Source: Paenibacillus sp. G2S3 (GTDB lineage: Bacteria; Bacillota; Bacilli; Paenibacillales; Paenibacillaceae). From it: a stretch of 64,000 nt of DNA. The stretch covers positions 6,448,001-6,512,000 of the forward strand of contig NZ_CP126095.1 in NCBI RefSeq assembly GCF_030123105.1. The letters are read 5' to 3'. Below are positions 25,328 through 34,400 of this stretch, in pieces. The notes beneath the pieces are model-generated. The model had not been told where the DNA came from. It did not search any database and worked only from the letters and a program-made list of their open reading frames with translations. The position numbers were made by a program, and so were the translations under genes. Positions within the stretch are counted from its first letter, which is position 1. The number at the start of each line of letters is the position of its first letter.

Positions 25328-26398
25328 TTAAGCCATAGCCTTCGACTTCTTGATCTGTTTGCTTCGCAATTGTCCGCAGGCAGCATCAATATCTACACCA
25401 TGCTCCAGACGAGTGCTTACGCTGACGCCCTGTTTCTTCAAGGTATCAAAAAAGGCTCGTACGGTCTCCCGCTCGCTTCTTTGATATTGACTGTGCTCAT
25501 CGACTGGATTATAAGGAATCAAGTTCACATTGACGAGCTGGCGCCGATCGCCGATTAGCTCAGTCAGCTCAAGCGCATGCTCCTTGCCGTCATTTACATC
25601 CTTCATCAGAATGTACTCTAACGTAATTCTGCGATTTGTTTTTTCCAAATAATAATCGATGGACTCCATCAGCTTCTCAATTGGAATGGCCTTGTTAATC
25701 TTCATAATCTTCGTCCGCAGCTCATTATTAGGCGCGTGAAGCGATACTGCCAGGTTCACCTGTGTATTCGCATCCGCAAATTCAACGATTTTATTAGCAA
25801 GCCCACTCGTCGATACAGTAATCCCTCTTCCTGCGATCGCAAGTCCCTTGTGGTCCTTAATAATCGATAAGAAATTGAGCAGGTTCTTGAAGTTGTCGAA
25901 CGGTTCGCCAATTCCCATGACTACAACGTGACTAACCCTTTGCTCGAGGTTTGCTGCATCCAGATGCTGCTGAACCTTCATAATCTGCTCTACAATCTCA
26001 CCGCTGGAAAGATCGCGACTCTTCGCTAACAGTCCACTAGCGCAAAAGCTACAGCCGATATTACATCCAACCTGAGTAGTGACACATACGGACAAACCGT
26101 ATTTCTGTCTCATGAGCACCGTCTCGATCAGGTTGCCATCCTTTAAACGGAACAGGAACTTAATCGTCCCATCCGCAGACTCCTGCTTCACATGTTCTTC
26201 CAACGTATGGATCACATAGTGCTGCTCCAATAATTCTACACAATCTTTATTTACATCGAGCATTTCTGAGAATTCTGTAATCCGCTTCCGATAAAGCCAA
26301 TCCCAGACCTGCGTAGCTCGAAATTTTTTATGTCCACGTTCTAACAGCCATGCCGCCAGTTGATCAAAAGTTAATCCATAAATGGATTCCATATTCAT
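25328..26398 (-). CDS. rlmN: 23S rRNA (A2503-C2) methyltransferase RlmN
   Basis: This 356-aa radical-SAM enzyme methylates A2503 of 23S rRNA and A37 of some tRNAs. The [4Fe-4S] motif is C112-x3-C116-x2-C119 ([12 protein letters not shown]). The SAM motif [12 protein letters not shown] and the C-terminal catalytic Cys341 in [10 protein letters not shown] are present. The N-terminal accessory domain ([10 protein letters not shown]...[11 protein letters not shown]) is that of RlmN. Cfr-type resistance methylases are the main alternative, but the fit with RlmN is better. It is not beside the usual prpC-prkC genes, so this genome may have a second rlmN. Confidence 0.9.
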   Translation of the reverse strand: MNMESIYGLTFDQLAAWLLERGHKKFRATQVWDWLYRKRITEFSEMLDVNKDCVELLEQHYVIHTLEEHVKQESADGTIKFLFRLKDGNLIETVLMRQKYGLSVCVTTQVGCNIGCSFCASGLLAKSRDLSSGEIVEQIMKVQQHLDAANLEQRVSHVVVMGIGEPFDNFKNLLNFLSIIKDHKGLAIAGRGITVSTSGLANKIVEFADANTQVNLAVSLHAPNNELRTKIMKINKAIPIEKLMESIDYYLEKTNRRITLEYILMKDVNDGKEHALELTELIGDRRQLVNVNLIPYNPVDEHSQYQRSERETVRAFFDTLKKQGVSVSTRLEHGVDIDAACGQLRSKQIKKSKAMA

Positions 26399-26554
26399 TC
26401 GTTATCCTCTTTTCAAAACATTAAAGTTCAGTCCATCACTACTCATTGTCTCAAATTTTTTTTATTTAAACAAGGGGAGTTGTAGCCAAGCGTCGAAGTT
26501 TACACCATTAGAAGTCCGTTCTATGAAATTACATCTGAGGAGAGATCGAATCAA

Positions 26555-27616
26555 ATGAGCTCAACAGCAATAAAAATCATCGGCTTTGCCCTTCTAGCTG
26601 CCGTTCTAATCTTTGGCGGCTTTTTACTGTATATTACCATTACCGATTATAAGCCGAAGGAGACTACTCCGCTAATGGTAAACCATAATCAGGAACAAGT
26701 GATGAAGCAGGGAGAACCTTTTGCGATAACCACCTTTAATATTGGCTATGCTGGGCTGGATAAGGATCAGGACTTCTTTATGGATGGCGGGACCAAATCA
26801 CGTTCAAGCAGCGAGGAACAAACGAAGACAAATCTTGAGGCAATAGCTTCTGTAATGACCACTTCAGGCTCGGATCTATTCATGTTGCAGGAGGTGGACG
26901 TCGATTCTTCCCGTAGCAACCATATAGATGAGGTCTCCTTGTTATCGAATACCTTCTCTGATTACAGCAACGTATTCGCGACGAACTATAAGGTACCTTG
27001 GGTTCCGATTCCGGTTCTTGATCCGATGGGCTCAGTGAATAGCGGTTTATTAACCTTATCTAAATTCGGCAGCACAAGTAACGTTAGATATGATCTTCCG
27101 GGAAAAGAAAGCTGGCCTCGTCAACTGTTTGAGCTTGACCGCGCCTTTATGGAGAGTAGATTTCCCGCTGATAACGGCAAAGAACTAATCTTGATCAATC
27201 TTCATTTATCGGCCTTTGACCAAGGTGGAACGATTCGTAAGCAGCAATTAGAATATCTCTCAACTTATATTCAGCAAGAGAATGATAAAGGCAATTACCT
27301 CATCTTAGGCGGAGACTGGAATCATTCTTTACCGGGCACAACCCCTGAAGCCTTTGAGACTACACAAGCTTGGCCGGAATGGCTACAGCAGTTCCCTGAA
27401 GATTTCAAACCGGAGGGCTTTCAATGGGCTGTCGATGCTAAAGTACCGTCCGTCCGGACACTTGATGTAGCTTATTCAGAAGGTGTGAACTTCCGTGCTG
27501 TAATTGATGGCTTCCTAGTTTCACCGAATATCACCATAAGTGGCGTTCAGGGCCATGACCTATCTTTTGAACACAGCGATCATAACCCTGTAACAGCTAC
27601 TCTTATTCTAAAATAA
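26555..27616 (+). CDS. Membrane-anchored EEP-family phosphatase/nuclease
   Basis: The 353-aa protein has an N-terminal TM anchor (about residues 7-28) and then an endonuclease/exonuclease/phosphatase fold facing outward. Catalytic motifs in order: FNIGYAG, LQEVDVDS (Mg Glu), LINLHLSAF (His), GGDWNHS (Asp/Asn), and EHSDHNPV (Asp-His). Such exported EEP proteins act on phospholipids, nucleic acids or inositol phosphates. It stands divergent from rlmN. I see no feature that decides the substrate. Confidence 0.87.
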   Translation: MSSTAIKIIGFALLAAVLIFGGFLLYITITDYKPKETTPLMVNHNQEQVMKQGEPFAITTFNIGYAGLDKDQDFFMDGGTKSRSSSEEQTKTNLEAIASVMTTSGSDLFMLQEVDVDSSRSNHIDEVSLLSNTFSDYSNVFATNYKVPWVPIPVLDPMGSVNSGLLTLSKFGSTSNVRYDLPGKESWPRQLFELDRAFMESRFPADNGKELILINLHLSAFDQGGTIRKQQLEYLSTYIQQENDKGNYLILGGDWNHSLPGTTPEAFETTQAWPEWLQQFPEDFKPEGFQWAVDAKVPSVRTLDVAYSEGVNFRAVIDGFLVSPNITISGVQGHDLSFEHSDHNPVTATLILK

Positions 27617-27639
27617 GACCCAAGCATGGATCATTGATG

Positions 27640-28932
27640 TTATTTAAAAATGACGAATTTCATATTTTTCCCTTGTAGATACTGAATGATAGCAGGCAAT
27701 GCCTCTACGGTAATCTTCTTTTCGTGAAAGAGATATACAGCACCAGACGGATCAGTATGATGAACAAATTGAATGACATCTTCTGGGGTCTTGCGTCTCC
27801 AATCCTCAGAATCACGATTCCATAACAATACCTTCATCTGCTGTTCTGTCACTTTGGCTGCTAACTTATCGTTAATCGCACCATATGGCGGCCGAAAAAC
27901 AGTAATCGGCGATTGAGTGATTTGCTCTAATGCCTGGTTAGCCTTCGCCAAATTATTCTGATTCTCGTTAACCCCATTGTCGGTCATCTTGCTATGATCC
28001 CACGAATGACTTCCAATCGACATCTGATGTTCACTCGCATACTTCACCGCTTCCACATTACGGGCGACCTTATTCCCAACAAATAAAAAGGTGGCTGCCA
28101 CCTCATGTTCTACTAGAATATCTACAATTTCTTTCGTATACTTCGACGGGCCATCATCAAATGACAAGGCCACGTAACCTTTAGGCAAGCTATATGTGTA
28201 TTTATTCCCGGTTAATTTAATCTCCTCATACCGCTTTGTCTGTTCTTGAGGAGGCTCTGATGGTTCTGGTGTAGGTTTAGAAGCTTCTGGCGTAGGCACA
28301 GACTCATCTTGCTGGATAGGGGTCGGTTCTATCTTGCCAATAGGAGGAATGAACGGTAGAGAGACAATTTGCTCGATTTCCTCAGCGGCCCCAAGCAAGG
28401 GACCTTCCAATCCTTCTGCACGGTCCATATCTTGACTACCCATTCGAAGCGACAACAATACAACTACTAAACAAGCGAACATGATACTCTGCAGTCTAAG
28501 TCTTCCAACCCGTTTTTTGCTCTTCTTTCTTAGCCTACGTGCTGGAGGTATAGAGGGTGGCGTAGTTTCAACAGTCATCTCTTCCTGTACATGGGGATCG
28601 TCCACTTGCTTTAATTGAAGAAGCTGAGACACATAGAATTCAGAGCAGGCAAAATACATGGTTTCGCTGAAGGTTTGGTTCATGATAATCAGTGTGCTGT
28701 AATAACTATTGCGAAATGGATCCCACTTCGGATACAATGACAATCTCATTCTTTCCCCGAAATAGGGAGCCAGCGCGTTAAGTTGTTCATATGTAAATTC
28801 ATCTATGGTTAGCATGCGTCTGGCATACCCGATATCACGGGTTAAACCTATCTCAATCTGATAACCGGCCTGTTCATGCTCAAGCGACAGCAACTCAATC
28901 ATTAGAACAGTACTCGGTTCATTCATTGCCAT
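27640..28932 (-). CDS. Membrane-anchored polysaccharide deacetylase with novel N-terminal domain
   Basis: Residues 1-115 form an unrecognised cytoplasmic domain (TVLMIELLSLEHEQAGYQIE...). A basic stretch and a TM segment (about 143-163) are followed by a Pro/Glu/Thr linker (190-225) and a NodB deacetylase domain. NodB motifs: SFDDGPS (motif 1), HSWDHSKM (motif 2), FRPPYGA (motif 3), a variant SEDWRR (motif 4) and YLFHEK (motif 5, usually LxHD). The enzyme should remove acetyl groups from peptidoglycan or an exopolysaccharide outside the membrane. It begins 5 nt after the stop of the coiled-coil gene, so the two are co-translated. Confidence 0.88.
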   Translation of the reverse strand: MAMNEPSTVLMIELLSLEHEQAGYQIEIGLTRDIGYARRMLTIDEFTYEQLNALAPYFGERMRLSLYPKWDPFRNSYYSTLIIMNQTFSETMYFACSEFYVSQLLQLKQVDDPHVQEEMTVETTPPSIPPARRLRKKSKKRVGRLRLQSIMFACLVVVLLSLRMGSQDMDRAEGLEGPLLGAAEEIEQIVSLPFIPPIGKIEPTPIQQDESVPTPEASKPTPEPSEPPQEQTKRYEEIKLTGNKYTYSLPKGYVALSFDDGPSKYTKEIVDILVEHEVAATFLFVGNKVARNVEAVKYASEHQMSIGSHSWDHSKMTDNGVNENQNNLAKANQALEQITQSPITVFRPPYGAINDKLAAKVTEQQMKVLLWNRDSEDWRRKTPEDVIQFVHHTDPSGAVYLFHEKKITVEALPAIIQYLQGKNMKFVIFK

Positions 28933-28937
28933 GAATC

Positions 28938-29672
28938 TTATGTATCTCCGTTTTCGTCATTTCGTCCCGCCAGCGTGCTTCCATTCCCAAAAGGGACGGT
29001 CATACGATTGGTAAAATCGCTGATCATACCGGAGAGATATGCTTTTTCTTGGCGGATCGTATCGTATTTCTGTCTTAAATGCGCGTTCTCAGTTTCAATC
29101 CGTCCGAGCTTCTCTTCCAGATCATTCATCTTCTTGAGCTTCTCTGCATGAGCTTCGTTATGCTTTTGGATCAGATTTACATACTTTTGATGCTCCAGAT
29201 CAATCGTACTTTTTAATTCTTCAATCTCTGCAGTGAGGGTAGTCTGAAGCTCGCGATAATCCTCCAGCACTTGATCGACTTTCAAATTCTTTTCAATCAA
29301 TTTATGCTCGAGCTCTCGAACGTTCTTCTCTCTTTCCTCAATCACTTTATTGAGATTCTTCATATCCCGGTTCAAACGTTCAACATGGCTGCTGGAATGC
29401 GTCAACCGATCCTGAAGTTCATTAATATTCGTCTCGGCATGCTGTCTGGCCTGAATGATCTGCTCCACGGAGAAGATCAAATCGAGTGATTTTTTATCAA
29501 GCGGCGCTTTCCCCGTAGTAACCACTCCTGCTAAAGTCTCGCCAGCCACCTGGTCTTCTACTTCCTCGCCCTGCTCTTCTAATAATTGCACCTTTTGAAC
29601 CATACCCGGTTTGGACTGCTTATCCACTGAATCTTTCTTTTTAAAAAAGGGAGAAATCATTGATCTTATCAC
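28938..29672 (-). CDS. Coiled-coil protein paired with the deacetylase
   Basis: The 244-aa protein is soluble and dominated by a heptad-like coiled coil from about residue 70 to 215 (INELQDRLTHSSSHVERLNRDMKNLN...). The N-terminus is basic and Lys-rich. No enzymatic motif is seen. It is the first gene of a two-gene unit with the membrane-anchored deacetylase, 5 nt apart, so it may scaffold or position the deacetylase's cytoplasmic N-terminal domain. Family unknown. Confidence 0.75.
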   Translation of the reverse strand: MIRSMISPFFKKKDSVDKQSKPGMVQKVQLLEEQGEEVEDQVAGETLAGVVTTGKAPLDKKSLDLIFSVEQIIQARQHAETNINELQDRLTHSSSHVERLNRDMKNLNKVIEEREKNVRELEHKLIEKNLKVDQVLEDYRELQTTLTAEIEELKSTIDLEHQKYVNLIQKHNEAHAEKLKKMNDLEEKLGRIETENAHLRQKYDTIRQEKAYLSGMISDFTNRMTVPFGNGSTLAGRNDENGDT

Positions 29673-29807
29673 CTCAATTATAAAAAAATGTCAAAAAATG
29701 TCGAGTGCCCACGAGTCTATTATAGTTTACTTATCTTGTCTGTAAGTGAGCCTTTATATCTAACTTTTTGAATTGGATCAAAAGACCTAAATTCTTGCCA
29801 ATAACAA

Positions 29808-29832
29808 GAAAAAAGCACCCTTGCGGGTGCTC
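29808..29832 (-). terminator. Terminator after the secreted helical protein gene
   Basis: AGCACCC-TTGC-GGGTGCT with six T residues on the minus strand, just past the stop. Confidence 0.8.
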
Positions 29833-29837
29833 TGGCT

Positions 29838-30500
29838 TCAATTGAATTTATCAGGGAATTGTTTAACAATACCCTCGGTTAGTAGATCTCCAAACATAAT
29901 TATATGCTCAAGCCCTTTATCGAAGGCGACGACTTCGGCATCCCAATCCTTCTTAGCTCTAGCTGTCACATCATCCGTAATTAGCTCCAAATGTTCATGC
30001 AGCATCTGTTTCAATTGTTCGTACGAATATTTGGAATTGTGTGCGCTAAGGAAGTTAGCAATGTCGTCAGCGTTGTTGTACCACTCATTATTGTATTTTT
30101 CCAAATCCGTCTGATTACCTGCTATTACAGCGGCAACGACTTTCCCGGCAATAAGGATATGCTCCCGTAATAATTGAGCTAGCTTATCCCCTACTGCCTC
30201 ACCGTAATACGGCTTATAAATATTGCCTATCTCCTGCTGATTCTGTAGCAGTCTTGCCAGTACTTTCTCTTTGTCCTCGGAATTCGCAAAGGCGCTAACT
30301 ATGTAGTTTTTCGTCCATATCACATGGTCGCTCCATCGCATCCTGAGATTATCTTTAAGCTCTATCACAGAGGGCGTAAAGCATTGCTTATGTGAGCTCT
30401 TTTTATCTCTAGCTGCAGCGTCGGCAGTTACGGGCATTACACTAACCCCTAGGAACATACACAACAAAATTAGCTTCGCAATCAAAAACTTAGACTTCAA
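29838..30500 (-). CDS. Secreted helical protein of unknown function
   Basis: The 220-aa product starts at a TTG with GGGAG about 10 nt upstream. Residues 1-28 form a signal peptide ending near TADAAA. The mature part is all-helical with a repeated pattern: LKDNLRMRWSDHVIWTKNYIVSAF, RLLQNQQEIGN, LREHILIAGKVVAAVIAG, LHEHLELITDDV. His residues in WSDHVIW and REHI suggest a ferritin-like or four-helix metal site, but that is inference. Similar Bacillales proteins exist as uncharacterised secreted proteins; I have no better name. Confidence 0.75.
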   Translation of the reverse strand: MKSKFLIAKLILLCMFLGVSVMPVTADAAARDKKSSHKQCFTPSVIELKDNLRMRWSDHVIWTKNYIVSAFANSEDKEKVLARLLQNQQEIGNIYKPYYGEAVGDKLAQLLREHILIAGKVVAAVIAGNQTDLEKYNNEWYNNADDIANFLSAHNSKYSYEQLKQMLHEHLELITDDVTARAKKDWDAEVVAFDKGLEHIIMFGDLLTEGIVKQFPDKFN

Positions 30501-30591
30501 TATGACCTATCTCCCTTTTAAACATCTATTAGCTATCTTATATATTGTGTACCGATGCTCTTATTTCATTCCAATCTTCTTCTATATGCAT

Positions 30592-30621
30592 AAAAAAAAA
30601 GCACCGTCATTGGACGGCGCC
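30592..30621 (-). terminator. Terminator of the GIY-YIG gene
   Basis: GCACCGTC-ATTG-GACGGCGC followed by nine T residues on the minus strand. Confidence 0.85.
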
Positions 30622-30635
30622 TCTCTTCCTTAAGC

Positions 30636-30992
30636 TTATCTAAACATCACTTTATCTACATTGTATTTAGATTTCAATTCATTAATGATATACGTTTCGT
30701 AGATCTCTCTATGAACAGGACTTTCGATTAAACATACATCAATTCTGGTAACCTCGTCCCGATGCAGCTTGATATCAGATACGGTATCTTCAAAATGTTT
30801 TTTGATTCTGGGTCTTAGCTTTCTCGCTTTACCTACAAACAACAACTCATCTTGATCATTGTAGAACATAAAGATACCGCCGTAATCTCTTGGAATCAGG
30901 TGGAAATCAGTGAATCCGTAAATGTTGCTTAGCTGCGGGTTAATTTGTTTAGTAATACTAACATCCACATTAGGAATGGTTATGTTGATCAT
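30636..30992 (-). CDS. Stand-alone GIY-YIG domain protein
   Basis: This 118-aa protein has the N-terminal UvrC-type fold: GGIFMFYNDQDELLFVGKARKLRPRIKKHF, where GIY and YIG are replaced by GIFMFY and FVG, the Arg of R-x3-R is kept, and Glu is in VHREIYETYIINELKSKYN. It could nick DNA or be a degenerate binding module. It is monocistronic with no partner. Compared with UvrC it lacks all other domains. Confidence 0.8.
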   Translation of the reverse strand: MINITIPNVDVSITKQINPQLSNIYGFTDFHLIPRDYGGIFMFYNDQDELLFVGKARKLRPRIKKHFEDTVSDIKLHRDEVTRIDVCLIESPVHREIYETYIINELKSKYNVDKVMFR

Positions 30993-31183
30993 TTTAGCTC
31001 ACGTCCTCTTTCTATATAGGAGTAAATAGTATCATAAGTTAGCCTTTTATTCTATCTTTCACACCTTTGGTTAAAATACACCATCTCATTCCGGATTAAA
31101 AATACAATAAAAGTAAATTTTAAATTCCCGCTGGAAATATTACTAAAAAATATGACATTATTCAGAACCTTCTCGTCAAAAGG

Positions 31184-31213
31184 TTGTGATTTTCCTCATG
31201 AGGGTATTATAAA
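31184..31213 (+). promoter_or_regulatory. Promoter with palindromic spacer upstream of the peptide transporter
   Basis: TTGTGA, an 18-nt spacer and TATAAA fit a SigA promoter about 70 bp upstream of the start. The spacer holds the perfect palindrome CCTCATGAGG (31194-31203), a possible operator. Confidence 0.5.
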
Positions 31214-31281
31214 TATTAAGGTAGTGTAGTGTTGTGTTAACTTCATGAAAAGAGCAATTAGCATCTAGGAGGATTTGATTC

Positions 31282-32772
31282 ATGTCAGCAACAGACAGGC
31301 AAAAAATTGTAGATAGTGTCCCTCAAACCGGATTTTTTGGCCATCCAAAGGGACTATTCACACTCTTCTTCACTGAATTTTGGGAACGGTTTTCTTATTA
31401 TGGCATGAGAGCGATCCTTGTTTACTACATGTATTATGAAGTAAGCAAAGGGGGGCTCGGATTTCCAGAAGATATGGCCCTTTCGATTATGTCTATCTAC
31501 GGATCACTCGTATATATGTCTGGAATTATAGGTGGATGGCTTGCGGATCGGATTTTCGGGACTTCAAAGGCTGTCTTTTACGGTGGCGTATTAATTATGT
31601 TCGGGCATATTTTACTAGCCATACCGGGCAATGCCACACTATTCTTTGCTTCGATGATTATGATCGTGCTTGGAACCGGACTACTTAAGCCCAATGTATC
31701 AAGTATTGTAGGCGAAATCTACAGCGAACAAGATAACCGCCGCGACGCTGCTTTCAGCATTTTTTATATGGGTATTAATCTCGGCGGATTCATCTCTCCA
31801 CTGATTGTAGGTGCTGTAGGTATGAATAATTTCCATCTCGGTTTCTCGATTGCCGCGGTGGGTATGTTTATTGGATTAGTTGTTTACATTGTGACTCGCA
31901 CCAAAAATCTGGGTCTAGCAGGTACAATTGTACGCAACCCGATTCCAGCCGAACAAAAGAAAAAATTGTTTACTTGGATTGGTATTGGACTAGTTGTGCT
32001 TGCTGTATTAGTTACGGTCGGCATTTTTACTGGAGCACTTACCTTTGAGACTTTCATTAAGATCGTAGGAGTGTTAGGGCTACTTATTCCTACGATGTAC
32101 TTTATTGTGATGTACCGCAGTCCCAAAACAACAGCTGTAGAGAGATCACGGATTCTCGCGTACATCCCTTTATTTATCGCTTCGATTATGTTCTGGGCGA
32201 TCCAGGAACAAACTGCGACGGTTCTAGCGAGCTTTGCTGATAAGCGCACCCAGTTGGATTTTGCAGGTATACACATTTCTCCAGCCTGGTTCCAGTCGCT
32301 TAACCCACTATTTATTATCGCCCTTGCACCTGCATTTGCATGGATTTGGTTAAAGCTCGGTAACCGTCAACCAACGATTCCTCAAAAGTTCTCGCTTGGT
32401 TTATTGTTTGCCGGTCTGTCCTTCCTAGTAATTCTGGTACCGGCTTACTTCGGTGGAGCCAATTCACTGGTGAATCCATTATGGCTGGTTCTCAGTTACT
32501 TTATCGTCGTCATTGGGGAGCTATGCTTGTCACCTGTTGGCCTCTCGGCAACGACCAAGCTGGCGCCTGCTGCTTTTACTGCTCAGATGATGAGCATGTG
32601 GTTCTTGTCCAATGCTGCCGCGCAAGCTATTAATGCTCAGATTGTAAAGTTCTATACCCCGGATACCGAAATGCTGTACTTCGGAGTCATCGGTGGAGTT
32701 GCCATTGTGCTCGCGGTAATTCTCTTCCTGTTCTCTTCTAAGATTCAGAATTTCATGAAGGGTATACGATAA
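31282..32772 (+). CDS. POT/PTR-family di-/tripeptide:H+ symporter (DtpT type)
   Basis: The 496-aa, 14-TM protein has the PTR signatures: LFFTEFWERFSYYGMRAILVYYM (ExxER motif) in TM1, LGTGLLKPNVSSIVGEIY, and NLGGFISPLIVG with FYMGINLG. It imports di- and tripeptides with protons. It has its own promoter with a palindromic spacer, and a strong terminator. Length is standard for the family. Confidence 0.94.
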   Translation: MSATDRQKIVDSVPQTGFFGHPKGLFTLFFTEFWERFSYYGMRAILVYYMYYEVSKGGLGFPEDMALSIMSIYGSLVYMSGIIGGWLADRIFGTSKAVFYGGVLIMFGHILLAIPGNATLFFASMIMIVLGTGLLKPNVSSIVGEIYSEQDNRRDAAFSIFYMGINLGGFISPLIVGAVGMNNFHLGFSIAAVGMFIGLVVYIVTRTKNLGLAGTIVRNPIPAEQKKKLFTWIGIGLVVLAVLVTVGIFTGALTFETFIKIVGVLGLLIPTMYFIVMYRSPKTTAVERSRILAYIPLFIASIMFWAIQEQTATVLASFADKRTQLDFAGIHISPAWFQSLNPLFIIALAPAFAWIWLKLGNRQPTIPQKFSLGLLFAGLSFLVILVPAYFGGANSLVNPLWLVLSYFIVVIGELCLSPVGLSATTKLAPAAFTAQMMSMWFLSNAAAQAINAQIVKFYTPDTEMLYFGVIGGVAIVLAVILFLFSSKIQNFMKGIR

Positions 32773-32776
32773 ACAT

Positions 32777-32813
32777 AAAAGGCTGCCGAGAATACTCTCG
32801 GCAGCCTTTTTTT
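32777..32813 (+). terminator. Terminator of the peptide transporter
   Basis: AAAAGGCTGCCGAG...CTCGGCAGCCTTTTTTT, a 12-bp stem with a T run. The A run on the other side lets it also act for the convergent permease. Confidence 0.92.
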
Positions 32814-32829
32814 GAATCAATAGCTAGAT

Positions 32830-34245
32830 CTACACCAGAAACATAGCAACAAACGTTGTAACAATCAGCCCAATCAGCACTGGTTTAACATTGCGTCTAG
32901 CGAGCTCAAATGGACTTACGCCGCAGATGGCGGCGGCTGGAATTAATGCCCATGGGATTAACGTCCCTCCACCAACCCAAATGGCAGATACCTGACCGAG
33001 TGCAGTTAAAGTAGCCGCGTCGGAATGTGTAGCAACAGCGAACAATTTTCCGATGGACCCCGCAAGTGAGATTCCCGAGAACCCCGAACCATCAAGGCCC
33101 GTAATGGCTCCTGTTATGGTAGCAGTCACAGCACCTACAGCACCATTTAGAGGTACATTATGCGCCAGAGCAACCCCTAGATCATTTACAATACCATGAG
33201 ATGCGGCGGGTAAGACTTTGCCGAACAATTCAGCAAAGGCCGAATCCCCCAGATAGAAGAATGCTGCAATCGGAATCACTGGGCCGAACACTTTAAAACC
33301 AAACGTAAGTCCATCAATCAGATATGAGGTAACTTGCTCCAGTCCTTTATTACGATGTGCGAGCAATGTTACCACAACCAAGATGAATACAGCAGTCCCA
33401 CCAACTAAGGCAGTTGCATCTCCACCCTGTAAATCTAGCAGAAACATACCTGCTACATCAGCTAGAAACAGGAGTGGGATAATGATCGCCAGCCATTTCT
33501 TCAGTGTGGGAGCAATCACCGCTTGACGTTCTACCGCATCACTCTCTACAGCTAGCGCATTCCCGGCATTTTTCCCGGATATTAGTCCGTCACGCCAAGT
33601 ACCATTCTTCTGATCTCGTCGCATCATCCAATAAGCTGTTACTGTAGTGACTACGCCCATCACTATAACAAGCGGAATACTTGCTTCCATGACACTGCTT
33701 ACCGGAAGTCCTGCCGCATCTGCCGTTAATTTGGGTGCACCTTGAATGATATAATCACCCGACAGCGCAATTCCGTGACCGAACAGGTTCATCGCCATCG
33801 CTGCTCCAAGTGCAGGCAACCCCACGCGAATAGCAACGGGCAGCAGCACCACCCCGACCAGAGCGACTGCAGGCGAAGGCCAGAAGAACCATGATGTCAC
33901 CATCATAATTAAGCCGATACCCCAAAAGGCTATAAACGGTGTACGTAAAAAACGGGTAAGTGGGGCAACCATCGTCTCGTTAATTCCGGTACGGGTTAAT
34001 ACTCGGCTCATGGCTACAATGATCGAAATAATCATAATCGTACCCATTAGCTCCTTGGTTGCATATACAAAAGAGTTGAATACACCTGTGACCGAACCAC
34101 TAATCGTTTCTGTCGCGAGCCAGCCTAATACAAAGATGCCTGCAATACAGATCATCGTTGTATCCCGCCGCTTTATCAGAAGTGCCATAATGAACACGAT
34201 GAATGCCAGATATACATAATGGAGCGCTGTTAATTGGATGCCCAT
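32830..34245 (-). CDS. IT-superfamily permease of unknown substrate
   Basis: The 471-aa protein has about 12 TM segments with two central re-entrant-like regions (SPAVALVGVVLLPVAIRVGLP and HNVPLNGAVGAVTATITGAITGLDG). GHGIALSGDYIIQGAPKLTADAAG lies near the middle. It fits the ion-transporter (GntP/DcuC/citrate) type of permease, but I cannot name the substrate; organic acid is inferred. It is monocistronic, between the peptide transporter terminator and the SDR terminator. Confidence 0.75.
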   Translation of the reverse strand: MGIQLTALHYVYLAFIVFIMALLIKRRDTTMICIAGIFVLGWLATETISGSVTGVFNSFVYATKELMGTIMIISIIVAMSRVLTRTGINETMVAPLTRFLRTPFIAFWGIGLIMMVTSWFFWPSPAVALVGVVLLPVAIRVGLPALGAAMAMNLFGHGIALSGDYIIQGAPKLTADAAGLPVSSVMEASIPLVIVMGVVTTVTAYWMMRRDQKNGTWRDGLISGKNAGNALAVESDAVERQAVIAPTLKKWLAIIIPLLFLADVAGMFLLDLQGGDATALVGGTAVFILVVVTLLAHRNKGLEQVTSYLIDGLTFGFKVFGPVIPIAAFFYLGDSAFAELFGKVLPAASHGIVNDLGVALAHNVPLNGAVGAVTATITGAITGLDGSGFSGISLAGSIGKLFAVATHSDAATLTALGQVSAIWVGGGTLIPWALIPAAAICGVSPFELARRNVKPVLIGLIVTTFVAMFLV

Positions 34246-34326
34246 CTCTGAACCACACCCTTCTCCTGCTTACAAGTGCTATATGTTATGCAGGGATGTA
34301 GGCTAATGTTCGGTAGAAATGGACGC

Positions 34327-34376
34327 AAAAAAATCCGCCCCACGCGTAGATTTAATCTGCGCTTGAGACGGCTTTT
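34327..34376 (-). terminator. Terminator of the SDR gene
   Basis: CCGTCTC...GGGGCGG with inner GCG-AGATT/ATCT-CGC pairing and seven T residues on the minus strand. Confidence 0.75.
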
Positions 34377-34400
34377 TTAGTGTTTCCTATTTAGAGATTA

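Noticed and set aside
25328..26398. Cfr-type antibiotic-resistance methylase
   Set aside because: N-terminal domain and the motifs fit RlmN better than Cfr; Cfr is shorter and diverges around the cluster.
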